This document shows positions 44,401 to 52,637 of a DNA stretch of 64,000 nucleotides, piece after piece (position 1 is the first letter of the stretch; each line of letters starts with the position of its first letter). Both the position numbers and the translations under genes were made by a program. The stretch is from contig JAJZPG010000011.1 of NCBI GenBank assembly GCA_021811235.1, positions 34,662 through 98,661 of the forward strand. Direction: 5' to 3'. The notes under the pieces are model-generated. The model was not told the origin of the DNA, ran no database searches, and was given only the letters and a program-made list of their open reading frames with translations. Origin of the DNA: Pseudomonadota bacterium. GTDB lineage: Bacteria > Pseudomonadota > Gammaproteobacteria > Burkholderiales > Thiobacillaceae.

Positions 44401-46623
44401 TTAAACGGCGGCCCGTTCCAGCATCGCCAGGGCGCGTTCGTGCATCGCCTGCGCGTTCATGCCGTTGAAGTCGAACAGTTGCTGCGGGCTGGCGGTGGTC
44501 TCGCCGCGCTTCCAGCAGAACACGTCGCGCTGCGACGCCTGGCTGCGCAGCAGCACCGGCTCCAGCGGCGCAGACGGGCCGCCGGTGACGCCGAGCAGGA
44601 CGTCGCCGTGGAACATTGCGCGGAACGCGGCGTCATCCATGAAGCGACCGTCGGGTTCCGACACGCTGTCCCACAGCACGTCGCTCGGGCGGTACAGGCG
44701 GCGCGGGTTGACCACGGCGACGATGCGCGAGCCGATGCCGGCCTCGGCGAGCTTCTCGGCGGCGGCGAACACCGGCTGCAGCACCATGTCGCCGGTCACC
44801 GCGAACACCACGGTGTGCGAGCCGCGGGTTTCCTTCAGCACCATCGCGCCGTCGTCGATCGCCTGGCGGCTCTGCGCCATCGTCGTGTGGATCGGCAGCG
44901 GCGACTTCGACGCGGTGATGACGATGCCCTTGTTGTGCTGCTTCAAGGCCCAGTCGTAGCTCGCCTGGATCATGTTGGCGTCGACCGGGAACAGCGGATA
45001 GACGTTGCCGTTCCTCATCATCGCGGCGAAGTAGCTTTCGATCTCCGGGCGCTGGTGGGTCCAGCCGTTGCGGCCCTGCTCGAGCGCGCCGGCGGTGAAC
45101 AGGCACACCGTCGCGGGCGTGGCGCGGCGCAGTTCGGCCATCGCCTGCGTCACCGTCTGCCAGATCGGCAGGCCGTTGATGGCGAAGGATTCGTAGCTGC
45201 ACCACAGGCTGCGGCCGCCGAACAGCGACACGCCCACCGCGAGGCCGGCGCACGCATCCTCGTTGAGCGGCTCGTAGACCTGGCCCGACGGACCCTGGAA
45301 GTACAGGTCGTCGGCGGTCGGGTGGCGGATCGTCAGCGCCTTGTTGATGTTGGCCATGCCCGAGGCCTCGTTGCCGTCGGCGTTGGTGACGACGAACAGC
45401 GGGTCGCGCTTGCCGACTTCGCCGACCACGTGGCCGAAGGCGGTGGTGGGAACGTGGTTTTCACCGACGGCGAATTCGGTCAGCGGCAGACCGTCGAGGC
45501 TGGGCAGCTCACGCGCGGTCTCTGTCACCGCGACGCGCGCGGCGGGGCCGCCGCCGGCGTGGCGGAAGTTCTCGCGGGTCACCTTCCACGCCTGGATCGG
45601 CAGCGCGCGGCGCTGCAGGCCGCCTTTCACGTCGTCGGAGTCGAGCGTGTGGTGGGCGTAGAGGTTGTGCGACTTGGCGCCGGTGGCGTGCACGCCCGCA
45701 CCCTTCAGCTGCTTGACGATCAGCGCGGCGCGGCGGCCGCCCAATGCGCTTTTCGCAGCGGCGTCGGTGGCCTTCAGGATCGCGCCGGTGAAGGCCATGC
45801 GCTGCTTGAAGTCGAAGGTCGTCGAGTCGGCGTAGACCGGGGCATCAGCGCCGCCAAAGTTGCGTGCGTCGATCAGATGCACATCCTCGAAGCCGTGTGC
45901 GCGCCAGTAAGCGATCATTTGTTCGTTGCTCCACAAGGACACCATGCTGTGGTGCTCCTGCGAATAGCCGTTCCACACCAGCACCGGCAGGTAATTGGTG
46001 ATGTCCGGATATGCGGTGGCGAAGTGCTGGAACGCGCTCATGATGTAGGGCTCGCCAAGGCCGCCGTCGCCGATGGTGACGGGGAAGAGCTTGTCGCGAT
46101 GCAGATAGGCGCCGGCCATGGCGAAATGCTGGCCCTGGCCCAAGGGGCCGGCGGGCGCCAGCAGACCGGGGATCGCGCCGGAGAGGTGGCCCAGGAGGCC
46201 GTGGCGCTCGCGGAAGCGTGTGCGCATTTCGGCCACGGTGTGGATGCCCATGTCTTCCAGCGAGGTGTCGAGGAACATCGCCGAATAGAAGCCGGGCGCG
46301 TGGTGGCCGACCTCGGTCACCATGTTGCGGTGGCCCAGCAGATGCAACGCGGCGACCGCGTCGGCGCTCGAGGCGAAGCCGCCCGGGTGGCCGGAGGACT
46401 TGCTGCCGGTGACCTGCAGCGTGAGATACCGCAGCGCGTCGGCGGCGAGCAGGGTCTGGTAGACGGCGGCTTCGCTGGTCGCGTCCGGCAGCGCGGGCTG
46501 GGTGGGGCCCAAGAGCGGCGCGGTGCCCAGGCGGTCGATTTCGGGGAAGCTGTCGGCGAAATACTGGATGCCTTCGCAGAAGGCGGGCAGGGACTCGGGG
46601 GTGGACTGCATCTGGGCGCTCAT
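44401..46623 (-). CDS. ThDP-dependent phosphoketolase/transketolase-like enzyme
   Basis: 740 residues. The N-terminal part carries transketolase-like elements (GSKSSGHPGGFASSADA, APAGPLGQGQHFAMAGAYL) and a ThDP motif GDGG...WNGYS (about residues 198-230). The middle and C-terminus match phosphoketolases better: LWCSYESFAINGLP, EQGRNGWTHQRPEIESYF, LFPVDANMIQASYDWAL, GIVITASKSPLP and ITTGDMVLQP-like blocks. Phosphoketolase yields acetyl phosphate; transketolase moves C2 units. Which reaction this protein performs is open. It is the first gene of the leftward unit, divergent from the IclR regulator. Confidence 0.78.
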   Translation of the reverse strand: MSAQMQSTPESLPAFCEGIQYFADSFPEIDRLGTAPLLGPTQPALPDATSEAAVYQTLLAADALRYLTLQVTGSKSSGHPGGFASSADAVAALHLLGHRNMVTEVGHHAPGFYSAMFLDTSLEDMGIHTVAEMRTRFRERHGLLGHLSGAIPGLLAPAGPLGQGQHFAMAGAYLHRDKLFPVTIGDGGLGEPYIMSAFQHFATAYPDITNYLPVLVWNGYSQEHHSMVSLWSNEQMIAYWRAHGFEDVHLIDARNFGGADAPVYADSTTFDFKQRMAFTGAILKATDAAAKSALGGRRAALIVKQLKGAGVHATGAKSHNLYAHHTLDSDDVKGGLQRRALPIQAWKVTRENFRHAGGGPAARVAVTETARELPSLDGLPLTEFAVGENHVPTTAFGHVVGEVGKRDPLFVVTNADGNEASGMANINKALTIRHPTADDLYFQGPSGQVYEPLNEDACAGLAVGVSLFGGRSLWCSYESFAINGLPIWQTVTQAMAELRRATPATVCLFTAGALEQGRNGWTHQRPEIESYFAAMMRNGNVYPLFPVDANMIQASYDWALKQHNKGIVITASKSPLPIHTTMAQSRQAIDDGAMVLKETRGSHTVVFAVTGDMVLQPVFAAAEKLAEAGIGSRIVAVVNPRRLYRPSDVLWDSVSEPDGRFMDDAAFRAMFHGDVLLGVTGGPSAPLEPVLLRSQASQRDVFCWKRGETTASPQQLFDFNGMNAQAMHERALAMLERAAV

Positions 46624-46632
46624 GGCAAATCC

Positions 46633-46737
46633 TTTCACAATATGAAAATGTTTCACATGATGTGAAACGATGATCGTATTGAAGCAGTAAACTGCAGGCA
46701 ATTTCACATTGCGTGATAAATTTTCACTTCATGAAAA
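46633..46737. promoter_or_regulatory. Cluster of TTTCA-TGAAA operators between the divergent genes
   Basis: Four related inverted repeats: TTTCACAATATGAAAA (46633-46648), TTTCACATGATGTGAAA (46651-46667, perfect 8-1-8), TTTCACATTGCGTGATAAA (46702-46720) and TTTTCACTTCATGAAAA (46721-46737, overlapping the IclR start codon). They fit operators for the adjacent IclR regulator, controlling both the metabolic unit and itself. Confidence 0.75.
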
Positions 46738-47495
46738 ACGTCAGCTCCTCGATTCAAGTGCTCGACCGCGCCATGGCGCTGGTCGGCGTCCTGTCGCGTG
46801 CGCCGGGGCCGATCACCCTGACCCGGCTGGCCAATGAAGCCGGCCTGCACACCGCCAGTGCCCACCGCATCCTCGGGGCGCTGATGGCGCACGGCCTGGT
46901 CGAGAAGACCGGCGCCGGCGAATACGATCTCGGCGTGCGCTGGCTCGAAGTGGGCAATCGCTTGCGGGCACGGCTGAACATCCGCCAGGTGGCGATGCCC
47001 TTCATGCAGCGACTCGCCGAGCAGACCGGCGAGACGGTCAACCTGATTGTGCGGCGCGGCGACGAGGCGGTCTACGTCGAGCGTGTAAGCGGCGGGCAGG
47101 CGATGATCCAGGTGGTGCAGGTAGTCGGCGCGCACGCGCCCTTGCACGTCACCGCTGTCGGCAAGATCTTTCTCGCCGAGGACAGCCCAAGCGGCGTGAT
47201 GGGCTACGCCGAGCGCACCGGACTGCCTGCCTATACGCCGAATACCCTGACCACGCTGGAGCGCCTGGGCGCCGAGCTGGAGACCATACGCCGTGAACAG
47301 CTTGCCCTCGACCGCGAGGAGGCCGAACTCGGCGTCGCGTGCATCGGCGCCCCGATCCGCGACGCCGAGGGCAAGCTGATCGCCGGACTGTCGATCTCGG
47401 CGCCTGCCGACCGTCACAAGCCCGGCTGGGTCGAAGCGGTCAAACGGGCGGCCGCGCAGACCGGTGCCGCGCTGGGGTATCACGCTGAAGTCTAG
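46731..47495 (+). CDS. IclR-family transcriptional regulator
   Basis: 254 residues. Winged helix at residues 1-70 (ITLTRLANEAGLHTASAHRI, LGALMAHGLVEKTGAGEYDL) and IclR effector domain (GETVNLIVRRGDEAVYVERV, HAPLHVTAVGKIFLAED, GVACIGAPIRDAEGKLIAGL, SISAPADR). It is divergent from the phosphoketolase-like gene and separated by 107 bp packed with palindromes, so it most likely regulates that unit. Effector unknown; a C2-C4 oxo- or hydroxyacid would be natural. The ATG at 46731 gives the family N-terminus (MKNVSSSIQVLDRAMAL). Confidence 0.93.
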   Translation: MKNVSSSIQVLDRAMALVGVLSRAPGPITLTRLANEAGLHTASAHRILGALMAHGLVEKTGAGEYDLGVRWLEVGNRLRARLNIRQVAMPFMQRLAEQTGETVNLIVRRGDEAVYVERVSGGQAMIQVVQVVGAHAPLHVTAVGKIFLAEDSPSGVMGYAERTGLPAYTPNTLTTLERLGAELETIRREQLALDREEAELGVACIGAPIRDAEGKLIAGLSISAPADRHKPGWVEAVKRAAAQTGAALGYHAEV

Positions 47496-47624
47496 TTTCT
47501 GCCGGCGTGCGTGTCGGAGTCTTTTACAGACCGCCGTGCAATATCGGCCCCCAGCAAAAAAATGACGCCAAGGACAGCGGATAAGTCTCTGAAACAAAAT
47601 AAATATTTGTCGTCCGCCCGTTTC

Positions 47625-47640
47625 TGGCATGGTCCCTGCA
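47625..47640 (+). promoter_or_regulatory. Sigma-54 (-24/-12) promoter upstream of the PEP-CTERM gene
   Basis: TGGCATGGTCCCTGCA has GG and GC separated by exactly 10 bases, as required for RpoN holoenzyme. It lies 80 bp before the PEP-CTERM start. An AT-rich tract with ACAAA/TTTGT arms (47594-47610) just upstream could help bending. Sigma-54 promoters with a PrsK/PrsR system are known for PEP-CTERM genes. Confidence 0.7.
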
Positions 47641-47719
47641 TCGAAGCGGCCCAGACCAGGCGCTTACCCAAGGGGGCCGGTCGCCTGAAAACCTGCACAA
47701 GATAATGAAAGCGGAGAAC

Positions 47720-48316
47720 ATGCAATCCAGACTGAAAAAAATGAGCGCAGCCCTGCTGCTGGCAACGACGATGGCTTCCGCCCAGGCGGCCTACATCGAA
47801 TCGGGCGATGCCTCCAACTTCCTCGCGTCCGCCCAGCTTGCGACCGATTCCCTCATCCAGGGCAACATCGGCCAGGGCGACGAAGGCGACGTCTTCAAGG
47901 TGGTGTTCGGTTCTGCCGGCACCCTGACCATCGAGGCGACCAGCGGCCAGATCGACACCCAGATCGCCCTGTTCGACGCGGGCTTCAACGCCCTGATCGG
48001 CGATGACGATTCCGGCAGCAGCGTGGATTCGTTGCTGAGCTACGCAATCGGCGCCGGCACCTATTACATCGGCATCGGTGACTACATGATGTATGCGATC
48101 GATGCCGGCAACCAGGTCTGGTTCATGAACGGCCTGCCCCCCGCCGGGTTCGGCGCGGTCTCGCGCATCGAGAACCAGACGACGATCCTCACGGGCAACT
48201 ACGCGCTGTCGCTGTCGATGCAGCCGCTGAACAATGCGGTGCCGGAACCCGCCACGCTGGGCCTGTTGGGCCTCGGCCTGCTGGGCATGGGGATGTTGCG
48301 GCGCAAGGCTGCCTGA
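47720..48316 (+). CDS. PEP-CTERM sorting-domain protein
   Basis: About 198 residues. Signal peptide (KKMSAALLLATTMASAQA), then an acidic beta-rich domain (QGDEGDVFKVVFGSAGTL, DTQIALFDAGFNALIGDDDS, AGTYYIGIGDYMMYAID) resembling the pre-peptidase C-terminal/DVUA0089 type, and a C-terminal sorting signal: VPEPATLGLLGLGLLG then a basic RRKAA tail. The signal is recognised by an exosortase, which is not in this window. An upstream ATG at 47705 is in frame. It is monocistronic between a sigma-54 promoter and a terminator. Confidence 0.93.
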   Translation: MQSRLKKMSAALLLATTMASAQAAYIESGDASNFLASAQLATDSLIQGNIGQGDEGDVFKVVFGSAGTLTIEATSGQIDTQIALFDAGFNALIGDDDSGSSVDSLLSYAIGAGTYYIGIGDYMMYAIDAGNQVWFMNGLPPAGFGAVSRIENQTTILTGNYALSLSMQPLNNAVPEPATLGLLGLGLLGMGMLRRKAA

Positions 48317-48358
48317 TTGCCCGATCCGGTGCCTGTTCCTCGCGGCAGGTCTAGACAA

Positions 48359-48385
48359 GGGCCCGGGTGTTCCGGGCCTTTTTTC
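48359..48385 (+). terminator. Rho-independent terminator after the PEP-CTERM gene
   Basis: GGCCCGG-GTGTT-CCGGGCC (48360-48378), a 7-bp GC stem followed by six Ts, 43 bp after the stop. Confidence 0.9.
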
Positions 48386-48522
48386 GTCGACGGTATCGCA
48401 GGGCGGAGCGGAACGAGGCGGAGAGCGTGGCGGCCCCGGAGCGGACGGAGAACAGGCATTTTTCGGCCCGTCCGGAATAGACGCTTGCCCCGCGGCGTTT
48501 TTCTTGGCACTGTTGCGCGGCC

Positions 48523-49548
48523 ATGACCGCCGTTCCCGTCACCTTTGCAGCCACCCGCTACCAGATCGCCGCCTGGCTGCTGATGGCGGGCGCCCTGCTG
48601 CTGACGCTGAAGCTGCACCTCCTGCCCGCGCTGCTGGCGGGCCTGCTGGTGTCGCAACTGGTGCACCTGCTGGCGCCGCGCTTCGTCATCGGCCGACTGG
48701 ATCACACTTGGGCGAAGGTGCTGGTGGTGTCGCTCATCACCCTCGTGGTGCTGGGCGCATTGGGGGGATTCACCGCCGGCGTGATCCTGTATCTGCGCAC
48801 CGAAGGCGGGCTGGCCGGGTTGTTGAGCAAGATGGCGGAAATCATCGAGAACTCGCGCGAGCTGCTGCCGCTGTGGGCGGCAGCCTGGCTGCCGCAGGGG
48901 GACGAATCGGTGATCCGTGCCGCACTGGTCGAATGGCTGCGCACCCATGCGCAGGACATCCGCAAGCTCAGCGGCGACGCCGGCCGCGGCCTGCTGCACT
49001 TCATCATCGGGCTCATCATCGGCAGCTTCGTCGCGCTGCGCGAGGCGCGTTCGCAGCAGGTGCGGGCGCCGCTGGCGCAGGCCATGTACGAGCGGGTGGA
49101 CCGCCTGGGCGACGCCTTCCGCCGCGTGGTGTTCGCGCAGGTGCGCATCTCGGCATTGAACGCCCTGCTGACGGGCATTTACCTGATGGTGGTGCTGCCG
49201 TCGTTCGGGGTGCACCTGCCCTTCACCAAGACCATGATCGTCGTCACCTTCATCGTCGGCCTGCTTCCGGTGCTCGGCAACCTCATTTCCAACACCGTCA
49301 TCGTCGTCATCTCGCTGTCCCATTCGCTGCATGCCGCGGCCGGCTCGCTGGCCTTCCTCGTCATCATCCACAAGCTCGAATATTTCGTGAATGCCCGTAT
49401 CATCGGCGGCCAGATCCAGGCGCGCGCGTGGGAACTGCTGATCGCCATGCTGGTGATGGAAGCCGCATTCGGCGTGCAGGGCGTCATCGCCGCGCCGATC
49501 TTTTACGCCTATATCAAGAAAGAACTGTCAGACCGGGAGCTTATTTGA
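48523..49548 (+). CDS. AI-2E family transporter (PerM/YdiK-like)
   Basis: 341 residues with 7-8 predicted membrane segments. The family pattern is clear: paired N-terminal helices, a soluble stretch (residues 90-150), and the conserved C-terminal core KTMIVVTFIVGLLPVLGNLI, VIHKLEYFVNARIIGGQI-like and GVQGVIAAPIFYAYIKKEL. Members export small molecules or ions; the substrate is unknown. The ACT-domain gene starts 2 bp after it. Confidence 0.9.
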   Translation: MTAVPVTFAATRYQIAAWLLMAGALLLTLKLHLLPALLAGLLVSQLVHLLAPRFVIGRLDHTWAKVLVVSLITLVVLGALGGFTAGVILYLRTEGGLAGLLSKMAEIIENSRELLPLWAAAWLPQGDESVIRAALVEWLRTHAQDIRKLSGDAGRGLLHFIIGLIIGSFVALREARSQQVRAPLAQAMYERVDRLGDAFRRVVFAQVRISALNALLTGIYLMVVLPSFGVHLPFTKTMIVVTFIVGLLPVLGNLISNTVIVVISLSHSLHAAAGSLAFLVIIHKLEYFVNARIIGGQIQARAWELLIAMLVMEAAFGVQGVIAAPIFYAYIKKELSDRELI

Positions 49549-49550
49549 CA

Positions 49551-50090
49551 ATGTCCAACGACACCGAATCCCTCGTCATCACCGCCAGCGGCGAGGACAA
49601 AATCGGCCTGGTGGAAGGTTTCACCCGCCGCATCGCCGACAGCGGCTGCAACATCGAGGAATCGCGCATGGCAGCGCTTGGCGGCCGCTTCGCCCTGCTG
49701 ATGCGCGTGACCGGCAGCTGGGATGCCCTGGCCAAGCTGGAAGCGCGCCTGCCGGGCGTGGGCGAGGAGCTCGGGCTGTCCATCATCCAGCAGCGCACCC
49801 GCCCGGTGCGGGCCGACAAGCCGCTGATTCCCTACATGGTCGAAGTCACCGCGCTCGACCAGCCCGGCATCGTCAACAGCCTGGCCAATTTCTTCGCGCG
49901 CCTGCATATCAACATCGAGGCGCTCGACACCCAGACCTATCCGGCGCCGCACACCGGCGCGCCCATGTTCGCCGTCCACATGACGCTCGGCATCCCGGCC
50001 GACGCCCACATCGCCACCCTGCGCGGCGATTTCCTGGACTACTGCGACGACCAGAATCTCGACGCGACCTTCGAGCCGGTGCGGGGGTGA
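49551..50090 (+). CDS. GcvR-like ACT-domain protein
   Basis: 179 residues with two ACT domains: residues 5-80 (LVITASGEDKIGLVEGFTRR, NIEESRMAALGGRFALLM) and 90-170 (YMVEVTALDQPGIVNSLANF, NIEALDTQTYPAPHTG). This is the layout of GcvR, the glycine-cleavage repressor partner, and its betaproteobacterial relatives. It probably senses glycine or another amino acid. No gcv genes are in the window. It is coupled to the permease gene 2 bp upstream. Confidence 0.88.
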   Translation: MSNDTESLVITASGEDKIGLVEGFTRRIADSGCNIEESRMAALGGRFALLMRVTGSWDALAKLEARLPGVGEELGLSIIQQRTRPVRADKPLIPYMVEVTALDQPGIVNSLANFFARLHINIEALDTQTYPAPHTGAPMFAVHMTLGIPADAHIATLRGDFLDYCDDQNLDATFEPVRG

Positions 50091-50130
50091 GGAAACCGAC
50101 CTGACCCTCCGCTGCTTGCGCCCCTGGCGG

Positions 50131-50199
50131 CCGGCCCCGGGCCGGACGATACCGGCAGGCGCCAGCCTGGGTCGGGCACCGCAGCCCACAAGGGGGCTG
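50131..50199. terminator. GC-rich inverted repeats between convergent genes
   Basis: CCGGCCC-C-GGGCCGG (50131-50145, perfect) and CAGCCC-ACAAGG-GGGCTG (50182-50199) lie in the 128-bp gap between the convergent ACT-domain gene and the unknown gene at 50219. They are candidate terminators for the two directions, though neither has a U-run. Confidence 0.4.
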
Positions 50200-50218
50200 G
50201 CAAAGCGGATGTTCGACC

Positions 50219-51184
50219 TTACTCGCCTTCGCTCACGCTGAGCTCGATGTAAACCGTCGGAATCACGTCGTCCTGTTTGTCCCGGCGCGGCTGGCTGCGT
50301 GTCAGCGCGGCCTCGACCCGGGCGGCCTGCAGCGCGGCCCGGTCGATGACGGCGGGGTAGAGGCGACAGTGCTTCTCGATCATCTCGGCCTGCTGGCAGG
50401 CGCTTGTTTCGAGCGCGCCGCGGGTGGTGGGGTCGAGATGCGGCAGCAGCAGCATCCACGGCGCCTGCCAGGCGTGATAATCGTGCACCAGCCGGGTGTG
50501 TGCCGCATCCATGTCGGCGGTGGCGATGAACAGCGGCGGGAAGGCGTCGGCTTCCAGCACGCGGCCGCGCAGGTGCTCGCCGCCCTTGAGCGTGTGCAGG
50601 CCCAGCCCCGCGCCGTCATCGGAACGGCGGAACCATTGCACCACGCCGCCGGCCAGGCCGTTCACGTAGCGCGTCAGATAGGCACCGGCGGATTCGCTGA
50701 GGTCGGGGATCGCCGCGCTGTGGAAGCGCTCCTGCGCGGCGATGCCGGCGCGCCAGTCGAGCGGGGGCCGGGTGTCGGTCTCGCTGTCGTTGCGCACGCT
50801 GTGCAGCAGCGCCAGCGGACGGTCGGCACGATCGAGCAGCCACAGTTCGAACTGGTCGCGGAACCGGAACGGCACCTCGCGATGCGTCTTGAGCAGGTGT
50901 TCGTACACCACCGCGCCCATGTGTTCCAGCCGCCTGAAGTCTTCCGACGGGTATAGCGGCCCGCGCTTCAGCCCCTTTTCCGCCGACCAGTGACCGTAGC
51001 GGATGTCGGAAATCTGCGCGCGCTTGCCGGCGCGTCCGAGGCCGTCGAGCAGCGCGTCATTGGCCACATAGATGTCCCACTCGATGCCGTCGGTCGTCAC
51101 CGCCTCGGCGGATTCGTATCGAATGACGTGCACCACCCCGCGAAACGGGTTGAGCAGGCGCTGGGCGTAACATTCGATCTGCAT
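50219..51184 (-). CDS. Conserved hypothetical protein, no recognised domain
   Basis: 321 residues, soluble, no signal peptide. It opens MQIECYAQRLLNPFRGVVHV and contains DGIEWDIYVANDALL, SDIRYGHWSAEKGLKRGPLY, FRDQFELWLLDRADRPLALL and DAAHTRLVHDYHAWQAPWML. The even codon usage and lack of low-complexity sequence support a real gene. No catalytic or binding motif is recognisable. It is transcribed leftward, alone. Confidence 0.75.
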   Translation of the reverse strand: MQIECYAQRLLNPFRGVVHVIRYESAEAVTTDGIEWDIYVANDALLDGLGRAGKRAQISDIRYGHWSAEKGLKRGPLYPSEDFRRLEHMGAVVYEHLLKTHREVPFRFRDQFELWLLDRADRPLALLHSVRNDSETDTRPPLDWRAGIAAQERFHSAAIPDLSESAGAYLTRYVNGLAGGVVQWFRRSDDGAGLGLHTLKGGEHLRGRVLEADAFPPLFIATADMDAAHTRLVHDYHAWQAPWMLLLPHLDPTTRGALETSACQQAEMIEKHCRLYPAVIDRAALQAARVEAALTRSQPRRDKQDDVIPTVYIELSVSEGE

Positions 51185-51214
51185 GAATAAACTTTACATC
51201 ACGCCGTGCCCGAT

Positions 51215-51856
51215 TCAAGGCGGCGACGGGCGCGTGCCGTCGCGGGCGGCGGTGCTCATCCAGGCGAACAGCGAGGCGCGCATCGCCTCCTCCACCGACA
51301 TGTCGATGGGCTGCACCCATGCGCGCGGCACGAACACCGTATAGCCGCCGATCATGTAGCCCATCGGCAGATAGACCGCGACACGGTCGCCCTGCAGGAA
51401 TCCGGGCGGCAGGTCGTCGACGCCCTGCCGCGTGATCAGCCCCACCACTTCGAGATCGTGCCCCGGCATGCGCAGCACCACGACCGTCTGCTGCGCCGCG
51501 GCATCGCGGCGCGGCGCGAAATAGTCGGCGAAATCCTTGAGCGAGGAATAGATGCTCTTCACCACCGGCAGGTTGGTAAACGGCAATTCCACCAGCGACA
51601 GCAGCTTGCCGACGCCGCGCTGGGAGACCAGCACGCCCAGCAGGAAAATGCCGACGACGCCCAGCACCAGTCCCATTCCGGGCACATAGAATTCGCCGAT
51701 AAGCGGCCGCGTCAGCCGCATCGCCAGCGTCTCGCTCCAGCTGAGAAAGATATACAGCAGGTAGACCGTCAGGCCGAGCGGCAGGGCCGTGATCAGGCCG
51801 CGAAAAAAATACTGGTAGATGCGTTTGGTCAATTTGCAGGTGGCCGCGCCGGCCAT
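51215..51856 (-). CDS. DUF502 family membrane protein
   Basis: 213 residues. Two membrane segments (YFFRGLITALPLGLTVYLLY and VPGMGLVLGVVGIFLLGVLV) are followed by PFTNLPVVKSIYSSLKDFAD and a soluble domain with VVLRMPGHDLEVVGLIT and VYLPMGYMIGGYTVFVP, the DUF502 signature (LIKE-COV-related). Function not established in bacteria. It is divergent from the haem lipoprotein gene. Confidence 0.92.
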   Translation of the reverse strand: MAGAATCKLTKRIYQYFFRGLITALPLGLTVYLLYIFLSWSETLAMRLTRPLIGEFYVPGMGLVLGVVGIFLLGVLVSQRGVGKLLSLVELPFTNLPVVKSIYSSLKDFADYFAPRRDAAAQQTVVVLRMPGHDLEVVGLITRQGVDDLPPGFLQGDRVAVYLPMGYMIGGYTVFVPRAWVQPIDMSVEEAMRASLFAWMSTAARDGTRPSPP

Positions 51857-51958
51857 GAAATTTTCATCGGGTTGGCGTTAGCATAGCAGCTGGGTAGGGC
51901 GTGGCCGTTGCCCGGCCACGCTTCAAGCGACATGACATCAATAGTTGGAGAAAACACC

Positions 51959-52537
51959 ATGAAATCGACCGCGCCGATCCTGGCCACCCTTGCCCTCCTT
52001 GCCGGCTGCGCCAGCGGCCCCACTGCCGAAGAACAGGCGGCCATGGCCGCCGACGCCCGCAAGGCGTCGGGTGCGCTGATCCAGAAGCTGGGCGGCGAGT
52101 TGAAGGCCGCACTGGGCGAAAAAGGCCCGGATGGCGCGATCGGCGTGTGCAAGGAACGTGCGCCGCAGATCGCGGCCGAGGTGTCGAAGCAGTTCGGCTT
52201 CGAGGTCAAGCGCGTCAGTCCGAAGAACCGCAATCCGGCCGGCGTGCCCGACGCGTGGGAAGCCGAGGCACAGGCCGGCCTGGAAAAGCGCCTGGCCGCC
52301 GGCGAGAAGCCGGAGACGCTCGATACCTGGCAGGTCGTCAGCACGCCGACCGGCAAGCAGTTCCGCTACGCCAAGGCCTTGCCGGTGCAGCCGCTGTGCC
52401 TGACCTGCCATGGCGACCCGGCCACGCTGGCCGATAGCGTGAAGGCCCGGCTTGCAGCCGATTACCCGCTGGACAAGGCCACCGGCTATGCGCCCGGCAT
52501 GGTGCGCGGGATCGTCTCGGTCAAGCGCGCCCTTTGA
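51959..52537 (+). CDS. Haem-binding lipoprotein, DUF3365 (Tll0287-like)
   Basis: 192 residues. Lipoprotein signal ending in a textbook lipobox (LALLAGC, Cys17). The DUF3365 domain follows (GAIGVCKERAPQIAAEVSKQ, RVSPKNRNPAGVPDAWE) with one haem c motif CLTCH at about residue 149 and AADYPLDKATGYAPGMVRG. Tll0287-like domains are haem or redox sensor modules; as a stand-alone lipoprotein it may sense or store redox state in the periplasm. Confidence 0.88.
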   Translation: MKSTAPILATLALLAGCASGPTAEEQAAMAADARKASGALIQKLGGELKAALGEKGPDGAIGVCKERAPQIAAEVSKQFGFEVKRVSPKNRNPAGVPDAWEAEAQAGLEKRLAAGEKPETLDTWQVVSTPTGKQFRYAKALPVQPLCLTCHGDPATLADSVKARLAADYPLDKATGYAPGMVRGIVSVKRAL

Positions 52538-52637
52538 CTGTCGGCCGGCAAAAATTTGCCGGCGGGAGGCTTCAGTCCCGCCGGGCATTGCCGATTACTC
52601 ACACGATGCGCCCAAGTTTGTCGTGGAGGAATGTAGC

